DNA of 64,000 nt from Colwellia demingiae. Its GTDB lineage: Bacteria > Pseudomonadota > Gammaproteobacteria > Enterobacterales > Alteromonadaceae. The stretch is taken from NCBI RefSeq assembly GCF_007954275.1, contig NZ_VOLT01000011.1, positions 1-64,000 of the forward strand. The letters run 5' to 3'. This document shows positions 22,058-29,984 of the stretch, one piece after another; position 1 is the first letter of the stretch; every line of letters starts with the position of its first letter. The translations under genes and the position numbers were made by a program. Below the pieces are notes generated by a model. That model was given only the letters and a program-made list of their open reading frames with translations. It was not told where the DNA came from and did no database searches.

Positions 22058-22603
22058 TTAAAGTGCACACAATACCTTGATGCATTTTGACGTAACGTCG
22101 GATCCTCTACCTGTTACGTAAGCTGTAGTTATAGCTCCTTCTTTCATAATGCATATAGCATCGAGTAGGTGAGGGTGATCTGAAGTTAACTTCTTTTGTA
22201 TTAATAGTCTTACTTCTTCTTTGTGCTCACTGCAATAGCGAGAGATATCGCTGCCCTTATCACTAAATTCTGCCGCAGTATTAATGAAGAAGCATCCTCT
22301 AAAATTACCTAATCTTGGCTCTTTGTTATCGAACCAGTTTCCAAGAGCATTGAATAGTTGCTTAATAACTTCCTGATCAGACTTAGTGTCTGATAATTGT
22401 TCTTCTAACCACGCAATAAACGTTTCATGCCTTTGTCTTAATGCCGCTAAAACTAAAATATTTTTACTTTCAAAATGACTGTAAAGTGTTCTTTTAGCAA
22501 CACCTGATATTTTCAATATTTCATTGATACCTATAGAGTTGACGCCATTTTCATAAAAAAGTTCTAGTGCAGTACTTATCAAAAGTTCACGTTTCTTATT
22601 CAT
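22058..22603 (-). CDS. TetR-family repressor of the adjacent HPP gene
   Basis: This 181-residue protein on the reverse strand has an N-terminal TetR HTH (RELLISTALELFYENGVNSIGINEILKISGVAKRTLYSHFESKNILVLAAL, residues 5-55) and a helical ligand domain with NFRGCFFINTAAEFSDKGS typical of the TetR_C group of QacR/AcrR-like proteins. It starts at ATG with GGAGAAAT upstream. It diverges from the HPP gene, with a near-perfect palindrome between them (22646-22681), so it most likely controls both. Confidence 0.88.
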   Translation of the reverse strand: MNKKRELLISTALELFYENGVNSIGINEILKISGVAKRTLYSHFESKNILVLAALRQRHETFIAWLEEQLSDTKSDQEVIKQLFNALGNWFDNKEPRLGNFRGCFFINTAAEFSDKGSDISRYCSEHKEEVRLLIQKKLTSDHPHLLDAICIMKEGAITTAYVTGRGSDVTSKCIKVLCAL

Positions 22604-22632
22604 TTATTTCTCCTTTGCTTTCAATATCTATA

Positions 22633-22662
22633 TTGACAAAAGTATACCGACTTGTCTACTAT
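22633..22662 (+). promoter_or_regulatory. Promoter of the HPP-family gene
   Basis: -35 TTGACA (22633-22638), 18 bp spacer, -10 TACTAT (22657-22662). The start codon is 40 bp downstream. The -10 lies within the palindromic operator. Confidence 0.65.
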
Positions 22663-22681
22663 AGTGTGTAGACAAATCGGT
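22646..22681. promoter_or_regulatory. TetR operator (inverted repeat)
   Basis: ACCGACTTGTCTAC and GTAGACAAATCGGT are 14 bp arms with one mismatch and an 8 bp spacer. The size and symmetry fit a TetR-family operator and it covers the -10 region of the HPP promoter. Confidence 0.8.
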
Positions 22682-22701
22682 CTACTTTGTATGAGGTTTA
22701 T

Positions 22702-23160
22702 ATGAATAATTATTTGCTATCCGTTATAGCTGGGATTGGAGCATCCTTGGCTATAGGTTTGTTGTCTTATATGGAAGCTAGTTTAGGTGATGTTGCTTTA
22801 CTCATGGCACCGTTTGGAGCAACCGCAGTATTGGTGTTTGGGGTCCCAGATAGTCCGTTAGCTCAACCTAAAAATGTAATTTTAGGCCATTTGATAACTG
22901 CGTTTATTGGTTTGGTATTTGTTCACTATGTGGGTGTTACACCATTAACGCTAGCACTTGCTACAGGGTTTGGTGTAACAGCAATGTTGGCATCTAAAAC
23001 GACGCATCCGCCAGCAGGAGCTAATCCTATTCTCATTATGCTGTCAGGTCAGGGGTGGGGGTTTTTGATTACGCCAGTACTAATGGGGGCAGTTATTATC
23101 GTTTTAGTGGGTAAAGTACTTCTTATGTTGCAAAATAAATATACTCGGTTAGAAACCTAA
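22702..23160 (+). CDS. HPP-family integral membrane protein
   Basis: This 152-residue protein has four to five helices. The HPP motif is present (KTTHPPAGANPILIMLS). Other family marks are LLMAPFGATAVLVFGVPDSPLAQPKNVILGHLITAFIG. Some HPP proteins transport nitrite in chloroplasts; the bacterial role is unclear. ATG 22702 has GAGG upstream. It is transcribed from its own promoter under a TetR repressor, so this cassette does not depend on the integron promoter. Confidence 0.88.
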   Translation: MNNYLLSVIAGIGASLAIGLLSYMEASLGDVALLMAPFGATAVLVFGVPDSPLAQPKNVILGHLITAFIGLVFVHYVGVTPLTLALATGFGVTAMLASKTTHPPAGANPILIMLSGQGWGFLITPVLMGAVIIVLVGKVLLMLQNKYTRLET

Positions 23161-23217
23161 CAAACCGTTTAAGAGTGATTTACAACGTATGGTATTTATA
23201 AATAGATTGAAGTGTTA
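23155..23217 (+). repeat. Degenerate attC, short form
   Basis: AACCTAACAAACCG, AAGAGTGATTTACAACG and GAAGTGTTAAT are seen. The central arms are missing, as in the short site at 12676. Confidence 0.45.
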
Positions 23218-23340
23218 ATAAACTAGAGGGTTTACAAAAATTATGACATAGGGGATTAACATTTATTGCTGAAGCTCTTGAGCGTTATGCCCATATTGTC
23301 TACAATAGCGCACTTTATATTTCTACTACAAGTCACGCAC

Positions 23341-23589
23341 ATGAACGATACTACATCGCTACCAGCTTTACCTGATCGCCTTTCTGTTAACCCTCGCAGC
23401 CCACATCATGTGGAAGAAATCTTCGAGCATGACATTGGTATTATGCTTAACGGCAAAGAGCATTTTGATGTTGAGGAATATTGCATCAGTGAAGGTTGGG
23501 TAAAAATCCCAGCGCACAAAGCATTGGATCGTCGCGGACAACCTCTTATGAGAACGGTAAAAGGGACAGTTGAAGCGTTTTATCGCTAA
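23341..23589 (+). CDS. DUF3297-family protein
   Basis: This is an 82-residue protein from ATG 23341. The sequence LPALPDRLSVNPRSPHHVEEIFEHDIGIMLNGKEHFDVEEYCISEGWVKIP and the end RTVKGTVEAFYR match DUF3297, a conserved small cytosolic family without known function. The longer frame from 23266 adds a hydrophobic stretch not typical of the family. There is no clear ribosome site for ATG 23341. Confidence 0.82.
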   Translation: MNDTTSLPALPDRLSVNPRSPHHVEEIFEHDIGIMLNGKEHFDVEEYCISEGWVKIPAHKALDRRGQPLMRTVKGTVEAFYR

Positions 23590-23958
23590 GACATATCAAT
23601 AGAAAACTGATAATTTAGTCAACGTTGATCCCTCTCATCAGTTGGCGCAATAGTTAAGTCGTGTTGTTATGCTACTTACTATCATCGCTTAGGGTCTAGA
23701 TAAATTTAGGCCCTATGTCTTTCTCATAATGCAAGATATTTCCCCTTTCTCCTAGTCTATACGTACATAGCTTAGCCTTTGTATTTTATAGTAAAATACT
23801 ACGTTAATTACCCAGCTTATGAATGTTTAGTATTACTCGGCATTAAGTAGCTTTATAGATCTATTTGTGATTAAGTTAAAAAATACTTAATAAATAGTGT
23901 GAGAATATTGTCCTTTAAGTGGGACGATCTAAGCATCAACCTTCTAAAGGATTTTTCA
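23590..23958 (+). other. Intergenic region with a possible terminator
   Basis: No gene is seen in 369 bp. TAGGGTC ... GGCCCTA (23690-23715) is an imperfect 7 bp hairpin followed by T-rich sequence and may end transcription of the DUF3297 gene. The DUF1330 frame opens further upstream (23899) but its family start is at 23959. No attC was recognised here. Confidence 0.5.
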
Positions 23959-24264
23959 ATGGCATATGAAATAGTAATGGGACTAGACGTTATCGATGAT
24001 CAAGAATATCAAAAGTATCGGGAGGCAATGACGCCTATCCTAAAATCTTTTGGTGGTTCATTTGGTTTTGATTTCATCGTTTCTAAAGTGTTGTTATCAA
24101 ATACAGCAGACAATATTAATCGAGTTTTCACCATAGCTTTTCCTAATCAAAAGCAGATGGATGAATTTTTTTCAAACCCTGATTACTTAGTTGTTAAAGC
24201 AAAGTATTTTGATAAATCAGTGAAAAGTAAAACTACAATATTACAACATGAGTCAAGCCTATAA
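23959..24264 (+). CDS. DUF1330-family protein
   Basis: This is a 101-residue protein from ATG 23959, with AAAGGA 7 bp upstream. It has the DUF1330 ferredoxin-like pattern YEIVMGLDVIDDQEYQKYREAMTPILKSFGGSFGFDFIVSKVL, then VFTIAFPNQKQMDEFFSNPDYLVVKAKYFDKSVKSKT. Cytosolic; function of the family unknown. It is followed by an attC, so it belongs to a cassette. Confidence 0.82.
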   Translation: MAYEIVMGLDVIDDQEYQKYREAMTPILKSFGGSFGFDFIVSKVLLSNTADNINRVFTIAFPNQKQMDEFFSNPDYLVVKAKYFDKSVKSKTTILQHESSL

Positions 24265-24344
24265 TAAGCACAAGATATAGTTGGCTGTGTTTTTATCAAC
24301 ATTTTTAACCGACAATATGTTGCTCGTTAACTAGGGTGTTACCT
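24258..24344 (+). repeat. attC site, eroded
   Basis: CCTATAATAAGC, AGTTGGCTG, ATTTTTAACCGAC and TAGGGTGTTACC are seen. The left box and the GGACA segment are weak. Confidence 0.65.
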
Positions 24345-24367
24345 GTTGATCATAGAAGGAGTCTAGA

Positions 24368-25393
24368 TTGAACTTAACTAAGAAGAACCTTGAAAACGCA
24401 GTAAAAGAAAATATTCTTTCGTTTGAGCAATCAGAAAAACTCATTGAATTTTTGAAAGCTCAACCTAATATTGGACCGAGATTCGACTTTACTCATATTC
24501 TTTATTATTTTGGGGGGATGATCGCAATAGGTGCTATGACGCTCTTTATGAGCTTAGGCTGGGAATCATTTGGTGGCCTCGGTATTGTATTCATCTCGCT
24601 ATTGTATGCTGCTATTGGTCTGAAACTTACCAACAATTTTAAAGCCAAAGGTTATGATATCCCTGCTGGGATATGTGGCACTTTTGTTATTGCGTTAACA
24701 CCATTAGCTGTTTATGGATTGCAACATGCCTTAGGTGTGTGGCCAGATGAAAGTGTCTATCGAGATTATCATCGATATATTAAATGGCATTGGCTGTATA
24801 TGGAGTTAAGTACTTTAGCTGTTGGCGTTATTCTCGCGTGGAAATACAAGTACCCATTTTTAATGATGCCGATAGCTGTGACGCTTTGGTATTTATCAAT
24901 GGATATCACCGCAATGATTTCTGGTGGGGATTTTGATTGGGAGCTAAGAAAATTAGTTTCTATGTACAGTGGGTTATTGATGATCGCATTAGCTTTTTGG
25001 ATTGATATTCGATCACGAAACAAGGCTGATTATGCCTTTTGGATATATTTATTCGGTGTAATTGCCTTTTGGATAGGAATGTCACTTCAATACTCTGCTA
25101 GCGAACTATCTAAATTCATTTACTTTAGTATTAATCTCATCATGATCTTTGTTGGGGTATTACTGGTTCGTAGGGTTTTTGTTGTTTTCGGTGCCTTAGG
25201 TTGCAGTGGTTACATAGGTCATCTTGCTTTCGATATATTTAAAGATAGTTGGTTATTTCCTATCACATTAACCGTTTTAGGATTGTTTGTTATTTACCTT
25301 GGAATTCTTTGGCAAAAATATGAGCAACGAATCACCGATAAAGCGAGAAAAATATTACCTATAGCACTGCGTGAATTATTAGAATCTAAGTAA
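24368..25393 (+). CDS. Polytopic membrane protein, DUF2157-like
   Basis: This is a 341-residue protein starting at TTG with AAGGAG 6 bp upstream. The N-terminal helical region (LTKKNLENAVKENILSFEQSEKLIEFLK) is followed by about eight to nine membrane helices. The layout (short cytosolic helical start that mentions a domain reading like 'VKENILSFEQSEKL', then many helices) recalls DUF2157 membrane proteins, but the match is loose. It is the largest cassette gene in the window. Confidence 0.65.
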   Translation: MNLTKKNLENAVKENILSFEQSEKLIEFLKAQPNIGPRFDFTHILYYFGGMIAIGAMTLFMSLGWESFGGLGIVFISLLYAAIGLKLTNNFKAKGYDIPAGICGTFVIALTPLAVYGLQHALGVWPDESVYRDYHRYIKWHWLYMELSTLAVGVILAWKYKYPFLMMPIAVTLWYLSMDITAMISGGDFDWELRKLVSMYSGLLMIALAFWIDIRSRNKADYAFWIYLFGVIAFWIGMSLQYSASELSKFIYFSINLIMIFVGVLLVRRVFVVFGALGCSGYIGHLAFDIFKDSWLFPITLTVLGLFVIYLGILWQKYEQRITDKARKILPIALRELLESK

Positions 25394-25446
25394 TGAATAA
25401 TGTCACGCAACCTTTCACCTTTGCGTGTCATTAGTAGGGCGTTATA
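25388..25446 (+). repeat. attC site, compact hairpin form
   Basis: CACGCAA and TTGCGTG form the stem, and TAGTAGGGCGTTATAT closes it. About 59 bp. The arms differ in sequence from the array consensus but keep the pairing. Confidence 0.6.
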
Positions 25447-25621
25447 TTTTTGTCGAATTTTCTAGTGCTTGTATTTCAATTGCTATTTTCTCTGCTTCAG
25501 CGGTAATCATTGAATAGGATTTAATATCGCCATTTCTTTGTGCATGCATCGCTTGCTCAAGTTTAGCTTCATAAAGTTTATTCAATTTTTTTACTGGGTC
25601 TTTCTTAAATATCGAGAACAT
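25442..25621 (-). CDS. DUF6435-like small protein, antisense cassette gene
   Basis: This is a 59-residue protein on the reverse strand: MFSIFKKDPVKKLNKLYEAK, then EQAMHAQRNGDIKSYSMIT and AEAEKIAIEIQALENS. This matches a small conserved family (DUF6435-like) found in marine gammaproteobacteria; function unknown; predicted helical and cytosolic. Its TAA stop lies within the GTTATAT core of the attC at its left. The cassette start GTTATATTTTTG pairs with AAAAACATAAC at 25701-25711, so the unit is a genuine cassette with its gene reversed. Confidence 0.75.
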   Translation of the reverse strand: MFSIFKKDPVKKLNKLYEAKLEQAMHAQRNGDIKSYSMITAEAEKIAIEIQALENSTKI

Positions 25622-25700
25622 TTAAATCACTTTTAAGTTGGTTATCTAGGTTAATACGGTTATAAATGGATTTTAGTTTTTATTATTTACATTTTATAAT

Positions 25701-25787
25701 AAAAACATAACAAGAAAGTGAACAATGGAAAATAACAAAGCGCGCTAAAAGGGCTAACTACCTCACTCCGCTTAGCTTTGCGTTATA
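25701..25787 (+). repeat. attC site, last recognisable one of the array
   Basis: AACATAACAAG, GCTAAAAGGGCTAAC, CCGCTTAGC and TTTGCGTTATA are seen. Confidence 0.7.
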
Positions 25788-25811
25788 TTTTATTCTTTAA
25801 GGTGTTTATCA

Positions 25812-26228
25812 ATGTCTCATTCAGAAACAAACTGCCTTTGTGGTGCAGTCAAAATTACCGCAGAGCAAATTAACCCTAAATTTACCGTATGCCATTGCCA
25901 ATCATGTAGAACCTGGGGTGGTGCTCCTTTCTTTGCTGTAAAATGTGGTACTAACGTTAAAATTGAAGGAGAGCATAACGTTAAAATGTACGAATCCTCA
26001 TCTTGGGCATCTCGTGGGTTTTGCACTAAATGTGGAACTCATTTGTTTTATAAACTTAAAGGAACGGGTGAATATAATATGCCGGTAGGTTTGTTTCCCA
26101 ACTTGAAAGGCTTAGAAATGGATATGCAGTACTTTAGTGACATGCGTCCTAGTTATTACTGCTTCGCTAATGAAACACAAGAAATGACCACCGCTGAGAT
26201 AATGGCATATTTTGCAAAACAAACTTAA
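25812..26228 (+). CDS. GFA/CENP-V-domain protein
   Basis: This 138-residue zinc protein has the GFA pattern: CLCGAVKI (C8, C10), TVCHCQSCRTWGGAPF (C27, C29, C32), and FCTKCGTHLFYKL (C72, C75). Family members were first described as glutathione-dependent formaldehyde-activating enzymes; most have unknown substrates. Starts at ATG with TAAGG upstream. The last gene of the array: an attC precedes it but none is found after it, so it may no longer be mobile. Confidence 0.88.
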   Translation: MSHSETNCLCGAVKITAEQINPKFTVCHCQSCRTWGGAPFFAVKCGTNVKIEGEHNVKMYESSSWASRGFCTKCGTHLFYKLKGTGEYNMPVGLFPNLKGLEMDMQYFSDMRPSYYCFANETQEMTTAEIMAYFAKQT

Positions 26229-26442
26229 CTAGCTAGCTAGCTACTATGAAAACAGAAACATAGCGTTGGTTATCTTCGTCATTAAAATTATTTAGTTTAT
26301 AATTGTCATGTACCTAATATGAAGGGATTGTCTGATTAATAAATACAGTGAAAATATCTTAACTAGTTGATAAATTTAATTAAAATTTATTGGTGACTAC
26401 ACTATTTTTATACAATAATAAATTGCATTAGAATGGGGCAAT

Positions 26443-26793
26443 ATGAAGATAGTTAATAAAAAGAAATTACTGCTGTTATTGAGTTGCTTATCACTGGCTT
26501 CTTGTAGTTTGTTAAACACTCATCAATTAAAAGATAAAACCAGCCAAATTAACGTTATTAGTAACTACGAGCAAGTAAAAGGTTGCCACTACATTCAAGA
26601 ATTAGTGAGTTCGGAAGGGCATTGGTATACCTTCTTTTTCATTTCTAATATCGAACTCACTCATGCCAGCATTAATGATATGAAGAATAAAGCGGGTGAA
26701 GTTGGCGCTGATACTGTTTATATTGAAGAGCATATGGGGTTTGGTACATCAGTGACTTTTCTTGGACAAGATTATGATTGTTCAAACTCATAA
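26443..26793 (+). CDS. DUF4156-like lipoprotein
   Basis: This 116-residue protein has a lipoprotein signal ending SLASC (Cys21). The mature domain has VKGCHYIQELVSSEGHWYTFFFISN then INDMKNKAGEVGADTVYIEEHM, matching the DUF4156 pattern (Cys, then lysine-alanine-rich helix with GAD/N). Probably outer-membrane anchored. Starts at ATG. Not a cassette: no attC nearby. It is a single gene in a loosely packed region. Confidence 0.75.
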   Translation: MKIVNKKKLLLLLSCLSLASCSLLNTHQLKDKTSQINVISNYEQVKGCHYIQELVSSEGHWYTFFFISNIELTHASINDMKNKAGEVGADTVYIEEHMGFGTSVTFLGQDYDCSNS

Positions 26794-27257
26794 TATGATA
26801 CCAACAGACTAGCTACCACTCACATTATTACCATCATTCAACCATCTATACCGTTATTTGGATTTAAGCTATTAAGCTTAATACCACCTTCTTAATTAAA
26901 ACTACCAAACAGGTTAGAGGTATAAACGCTTATTGCTAATCAGATGAAAGTATAGTTTTATTGATTAAACACGTTAGCAAATTAACTAATAACTGTACTG
27001 TAATTTAAGCGCATTATTATTTCTAGCGTAAATCAAATGAATATTTTAACTTTTTGTAATAAATTCAACTGGTTGACGAGTTATCTTGTGTCAGAATTAT
27101 TTACATATCAATTTTACAAATATAAATAAAACTGTTATCACATTGAAATTTGGTTGATTTTTGTTTGTGGTATGATTTATGCTTTAAGCAGATTTATAAT
27201 TACTATTTAAACGATGACCTACCAATATTAGAGGTAAGTGATCAAAAGGAAATATTC
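26794..27257 (+). other. Intergenic region with a possible promoter for the PEP-CTERM gene
   Basis: No gene is seen. TTGACG (27073-27078), 16 bp, then AATTAT (27095-27100) could be a promoter, leaving a leader of about 150 bp. An open frame begins at 27150 but reads through low-complexity sequence before the signal peptide. Confidence 0.4.
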
Positions 27258-27947
27258 ATGCTAAATTCAAAAAAACTCCTTACTGCTGTGACAACTAGCT
27301 TATGTTTATTGTCAATGTTCATTCTACCAAACGCTCAAGCAACATTAATCACAATGTCATCAGACTATATTGTTAATGTTTCATTAGATGGCGATATCAA
27401 TTCAGTTGGTACTGTTAAAACTGACAGTTTATCAGGGAGTGAGGTTGTTGCTCGTGAACGAAAAAACCAATCTCAAGAAAATATGCGAATTGCTTCTTTT
27501 ATTCAATTCGATGTAAGTTCACTTACCGCAAACATAGTAAATTCTTCATTCTTTTCAGCTTCATTTGAAGCTGACTTTGATTCTCGTTTAAATAATAAAA
27601 ATAACATGAGTGTTATGTTAGGTCAGGTTGGCAGCGCTTGGGATGCAATACCAGGTTCTTTGCCTTTATTTGAATTGGCTGGTTTATCAACGAATCAAGC
27701 AACCTTAGTAGATAATGTAAGAACTGATGCTTTTGAAACCTATACTCTTGATGTTACTGATATAGTTCGTAGCTGGGTAAATGGTGGCTCAACAAATAAT
27801 GGCTTAGTTGTATTTGGTTCAGCACCTGTTTATCAAGGTGCAGGATTGAATAATATTGCATTAACAGTAGACGTTCCTGAGCCTACATCAATTGCTATTT
27901 TTGCATTAGGTATTATTGGGTTAGCGTCACGTCGTTTTAATAAATAA
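27258..27947 (+). CDS. PEP-CTERM exported protein with a DNRLRE-like domain
   Basis: This is a 229-residue protein from ATG 27258 (AAAGGAA upstream). Signal peptide about 1-29 (NAQA-TL). The central domain has REKNQSQENMRIASFIQFDVSSL, WDAIPGSLPLFELAG and FETYTLDVTDIVRSWVNGGSTNNGLVVFG, close to the DNRLRE/carbohydrate-associated beta fold. The end VPEPTSIAIFALGIIGLASRRFNK is a textbook PEP-CTERM anchor: PEP, a hydrophobic helix, a basic tail. It would be processed by an exosortase and is usually linked to exopolysaccharide or biofilm matrix. No exosortase is in the window. Confidence 0.88.
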   Translation: MLNSKKLLTAVTTSLCLLSMFILPNAQATLITMSSDYIVNVSLDGDINSVGTVKTDSLSGSEVVARERKNQSQENMRIASFIQFDVSSLTANIVNSSFFSASFEADFDSRLNNKNNMSVMLGQVGSAWDAIPGSLPLFELAGLSTNQATLVDNVRTDAFETYTLDVTDIVRSWVNGGSTNNGLVVFGSAPVYQGAGLNNIALTVDVPEPTSIAIFALGIIGLASRRFNK

Positions 27948-27976
27948 ACTTTACTTTTAAAATAATTTTATTTTAG

Positions 27977-28012
27977 AAAAACACTGATCATAGCGATTAG
28001 TGTTTTTTTGTT
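27977..28012 (+). terminator. Rho-independent terminator
   Basis: AAACACTGAT and ATTAGTGTTT (one mismatch) with a 7 bp loop, followed by a run of T. It ends the PEP-CTERM transcript. Confidence 0.8.
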
Positions 28013-28140
28013 TCTAGTTATTGATTATTTTTTAATTAAGTTTTCTTAGAAACATAAAAATCTGCAGCCCTATGCAGGTCTACAGATTCATCAATGCAAT
28101 TAACTTATATGTAGTTAACTTATATAATTAGTTCGTATTC

Positions 28141-28740
28141 TTATAAATAGTCTGGTGCATCTAATGTTTGTCCATGCATATTACCAGTAACTGCTGCAAT
28201 ATAAGCTTTAGCCGTATCGTTTGCAGATAGACCTGACTCAGTATCCATTCCCATCATTGCCATTGTTTCTTTGACAAAAGCTGGCGCAACAACATTAACT
28301 CTTAAGTTGTTAACTTCTAAGGCTACTGCTTTAACAAAGCTCTCTAATGCACCGTTAGCCATACTTATTACTGCACTACCATGCATCGGCTCTCTTGATA
28401 AAATACCTGATGTTAATGTTATTGAACCGCCTTCGTTTATAAAGTCCTTACCTAAACGCAGTAAGTTTATTTGTCCCATTAATTTGTTATTTAATGCAGT
28501 TTGATAATCTGCATCGGTTAAGTCATCAAACCCTGCAAAAGCCGCTACACCTGCAGTTGAAATTACAGCATCTACCGGGCCAACTACATCAAACATGTTA
28601 CGGATTGATTCTGGCTTACCTAAATCAACCTTTACATCACCGTTAGCATAGTTTGCTGAAATGACTTCATGGTTAGCTTTAAGGTTTGCTTCAACTGCTT
28701 GTCCAATTGTACCGCTAGCGCCTACTAATAAAATTTTCAT
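28141..28740 (-). CDS. Short-chain dehydrogenase-like protein
   Basis: This is a 199-residue protein from ATG 28740, with GGAG 6 bp upstream. The Rossmann start is KILLVGASGTIGQAVEANL, then VDLGKPESI, DAVISTAGVAAFAGFDDLT, NKLMGQINLL, GSITLTSGILSREPMHGSAVISMANGALESFVKAVALEV and RVNVVAPAFV. The fold is SDR, but the catalytic YxxxK is not visible: the expected position reads VISMAN. Such short SDRs may use another residue or be binding proteins. It diverges from a LysR gene, the usual layout of regulator and target. Confidence 0.85.
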   Translation of the reverse strand: MKILLVGASGTIGQAVEANLKANHEVISANYANGDVKVDLGKPESIRNMFDVVGPVDAVISTAGVAAFAGFDDLTDADYQTALNNKLMGQINLLRLGKDFINEGGSITLTSGILSREPMHGSAVISMANGALESFVKAVALEVNNLRVNVVAPAFVKETMAMMGMDTESGLSANDTAKAYIAAVTGNMHGQTLDAPDYL

Positions 28741-28821
28741 ATAAATCTCCAAAGGGTTTTCTTGTTTAAGTTGTGTGTATTATATTGATTGTATAAAATA
28801 GAAAAATAACCTTGAAAAGAA
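28741..28821. promoter_or_regulatory. Divergent promoter region of SDR and LysR genes
   Basis: This 81 bp AT-rich spacer separates the start codons. LysR proteins normally bind such regions; no unambiguous T-N11-A palindrome was picked out. Confidence 0.4.
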
Positions 28822-29733
28822 ATGATTGTTCTCATGAAGCGAAAGATAGATTTATTGAAAGCTATGAACACTTTTATTGTTGTCGTTGACAAAGGAAGTT
28901 TTAGTGCAGCATCAAGAGAACTTAATATAGTTACTTCTGCGGTAAGTCGACAAGTCTCAGATTTAGAAGATCACTTTGTGTGTCAATTACTTTATAGAAG
29001 CACAAGAGCAATGAGTCTCACAGCTGAAGGCAAACAGTACCTTGAACAATTTAGAAATATAGTAGGTAGTGTTGAACGATTAGAAAATAAGTCAGATGAT
29101 TTAAATCGAGTATTATCAGGACACTTAACAATTTCAGCACCCAGTGGCTCTGCATCGTTAGGATTTCTAAAGTCGGTCAGTGCTTTTATGAAATTACACC
29201 CCAAGGTAAAAATATCTTGGTTATTCGTTAATCGTTTTGTGAATATGGTGCAGGAGGGGATAGACTTATCTATTCGTGTTGGTGAGTTACCCGATTCTAA
29301 TTTTATTGCGCGGCGATACGGTTCAACCCAGATTAATTTTGTCGCCAGCCAGCAATACATCAATCAACATGGTAACCCTAAACACCCTAGAGAGCTTTTG
29401 AAACATCATTGCCTTGTAGATAGTTCTAATCGTTTTCCTTTACGTTGGCGTTATCAAGTAGAAGGGAAGGAGTATCATGCTCCCATTGATTCTTTTGCTG
29501 AAGCGAACGACGGCGACATCGTTGCTAAATTAGCAACAGAAGGTCTAGGCATTGCTTATCTACCAACTTTTCTAACTAAACAGTATTTAGATAATGGGAC
29601 ATTGATACCAATATTAACTGAGTTCGAATTTGAACATATTCCTGTTTCATTAGTTTATCCTGCTAAGTTAATGATAAATCCATTGATGAAATCACTAGTA
29701 GGTTATTTATTAGACGATTTAAAGGTTGATTAA
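28822..29733 (+). CDS. LysR-family transcriptional regulator
   Basis: This 303-residue protein has an N-terminal winged HTH (LLKAMNTFIVVVDKGSFSAASRELNIVTSAVSRQVSDLEDHFVCQLLYRSTRAMSLTAEG). The effector domain covers about residues 95-295 with ISAPSGSASLGFLKSV, VQEGIDLSIRVGELPDSNFIARRYG and the LATEGLGIAYLPTFL segment. This is the DsdC/CrgA-like group. It probably regulates the divergent SDR gene. ATG 28822 is taken; ATG 28834 is possible. Confidence 0.92.
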   Translation: MIVLMKRKIDLLKAMNTFIVVVDKGSFSAASRELNIVTSAVSRQVSDLEDHFVCQLLYRSTRAMSLTAEGKQYLEQFRNIVGSVERLENKSDDLNRVLSGHLTISAPSGSASLGFLKSVSAFMKLHPKVKISWLFVNRFVNMVQEGIDLSIRVGELPDSNFIARRYGSTQINFVASQQYINQHGNPKHPRELLKHHCLVDSSNRFPLRWRYQVEGKEYHAPIDSFAEANDGDIVAKLATEGLGIAYLPTFLTKQYLDNGTLIPILTEFEFEHIPVSLVYPAKLMINPLMKSLVGYLLDDLKVD

Positions 29734-29984
29734 CCTGATAATTTTACTTGTAAGGATATTAGTTGAAGGTCAACTTTACGCATTTAAAGTGATTTATGAA
29801 CCCTTTGTTATTATTAAGTATCATCATGTAAATACGGATTACTTAGAAGTCTAATCTGAACTAGCCTCATATATTGGCATTTTGTAATATTACACTGTGA
29901 TTTTTAAGGTTAAAGTTATAAAATATTATGACTATTACGGTGCTCTTAATACTCTAAAAATATGTTAACTGAGAAAAGTCCAAA

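Larger units (their letters stand above)
1..26228 (+). mobile_element. Chromosomal integron cassette array, no integrase in window
   Basis: Some 35 short genes alternate with about 40 complete, truncated or eroded attC-like repeats. Well-preserved repeats are 85-100 bp, open with TATAACAAG or CCTAACAAG, contain GGACaaaaACAGTTGGCT and a complementary TTTTAGCCAAC, and close with GGGCGTTA. Genes and sites share one orientation, so attI and intI are expected left of base 1. Cassette boundaries pair: for example the unit starting GTTAGGTGAAA at 6618 ends TTTCACCTAAC at 7081. The right limit is uncertain because the last gene (GFA family, 25812-26228) has no recognisable attC after it. The integron identification rests on repeat architecture, not on a visible integrase. 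Confidence 0.9.

Noticed and set aside
26229..26243. CTAGCTAGCTAGCTA run after the GFA gene
   Set aside because: A low-complexity palindromic run without a T-run or other signal. It was examined as a possible array end but shows no attC element.
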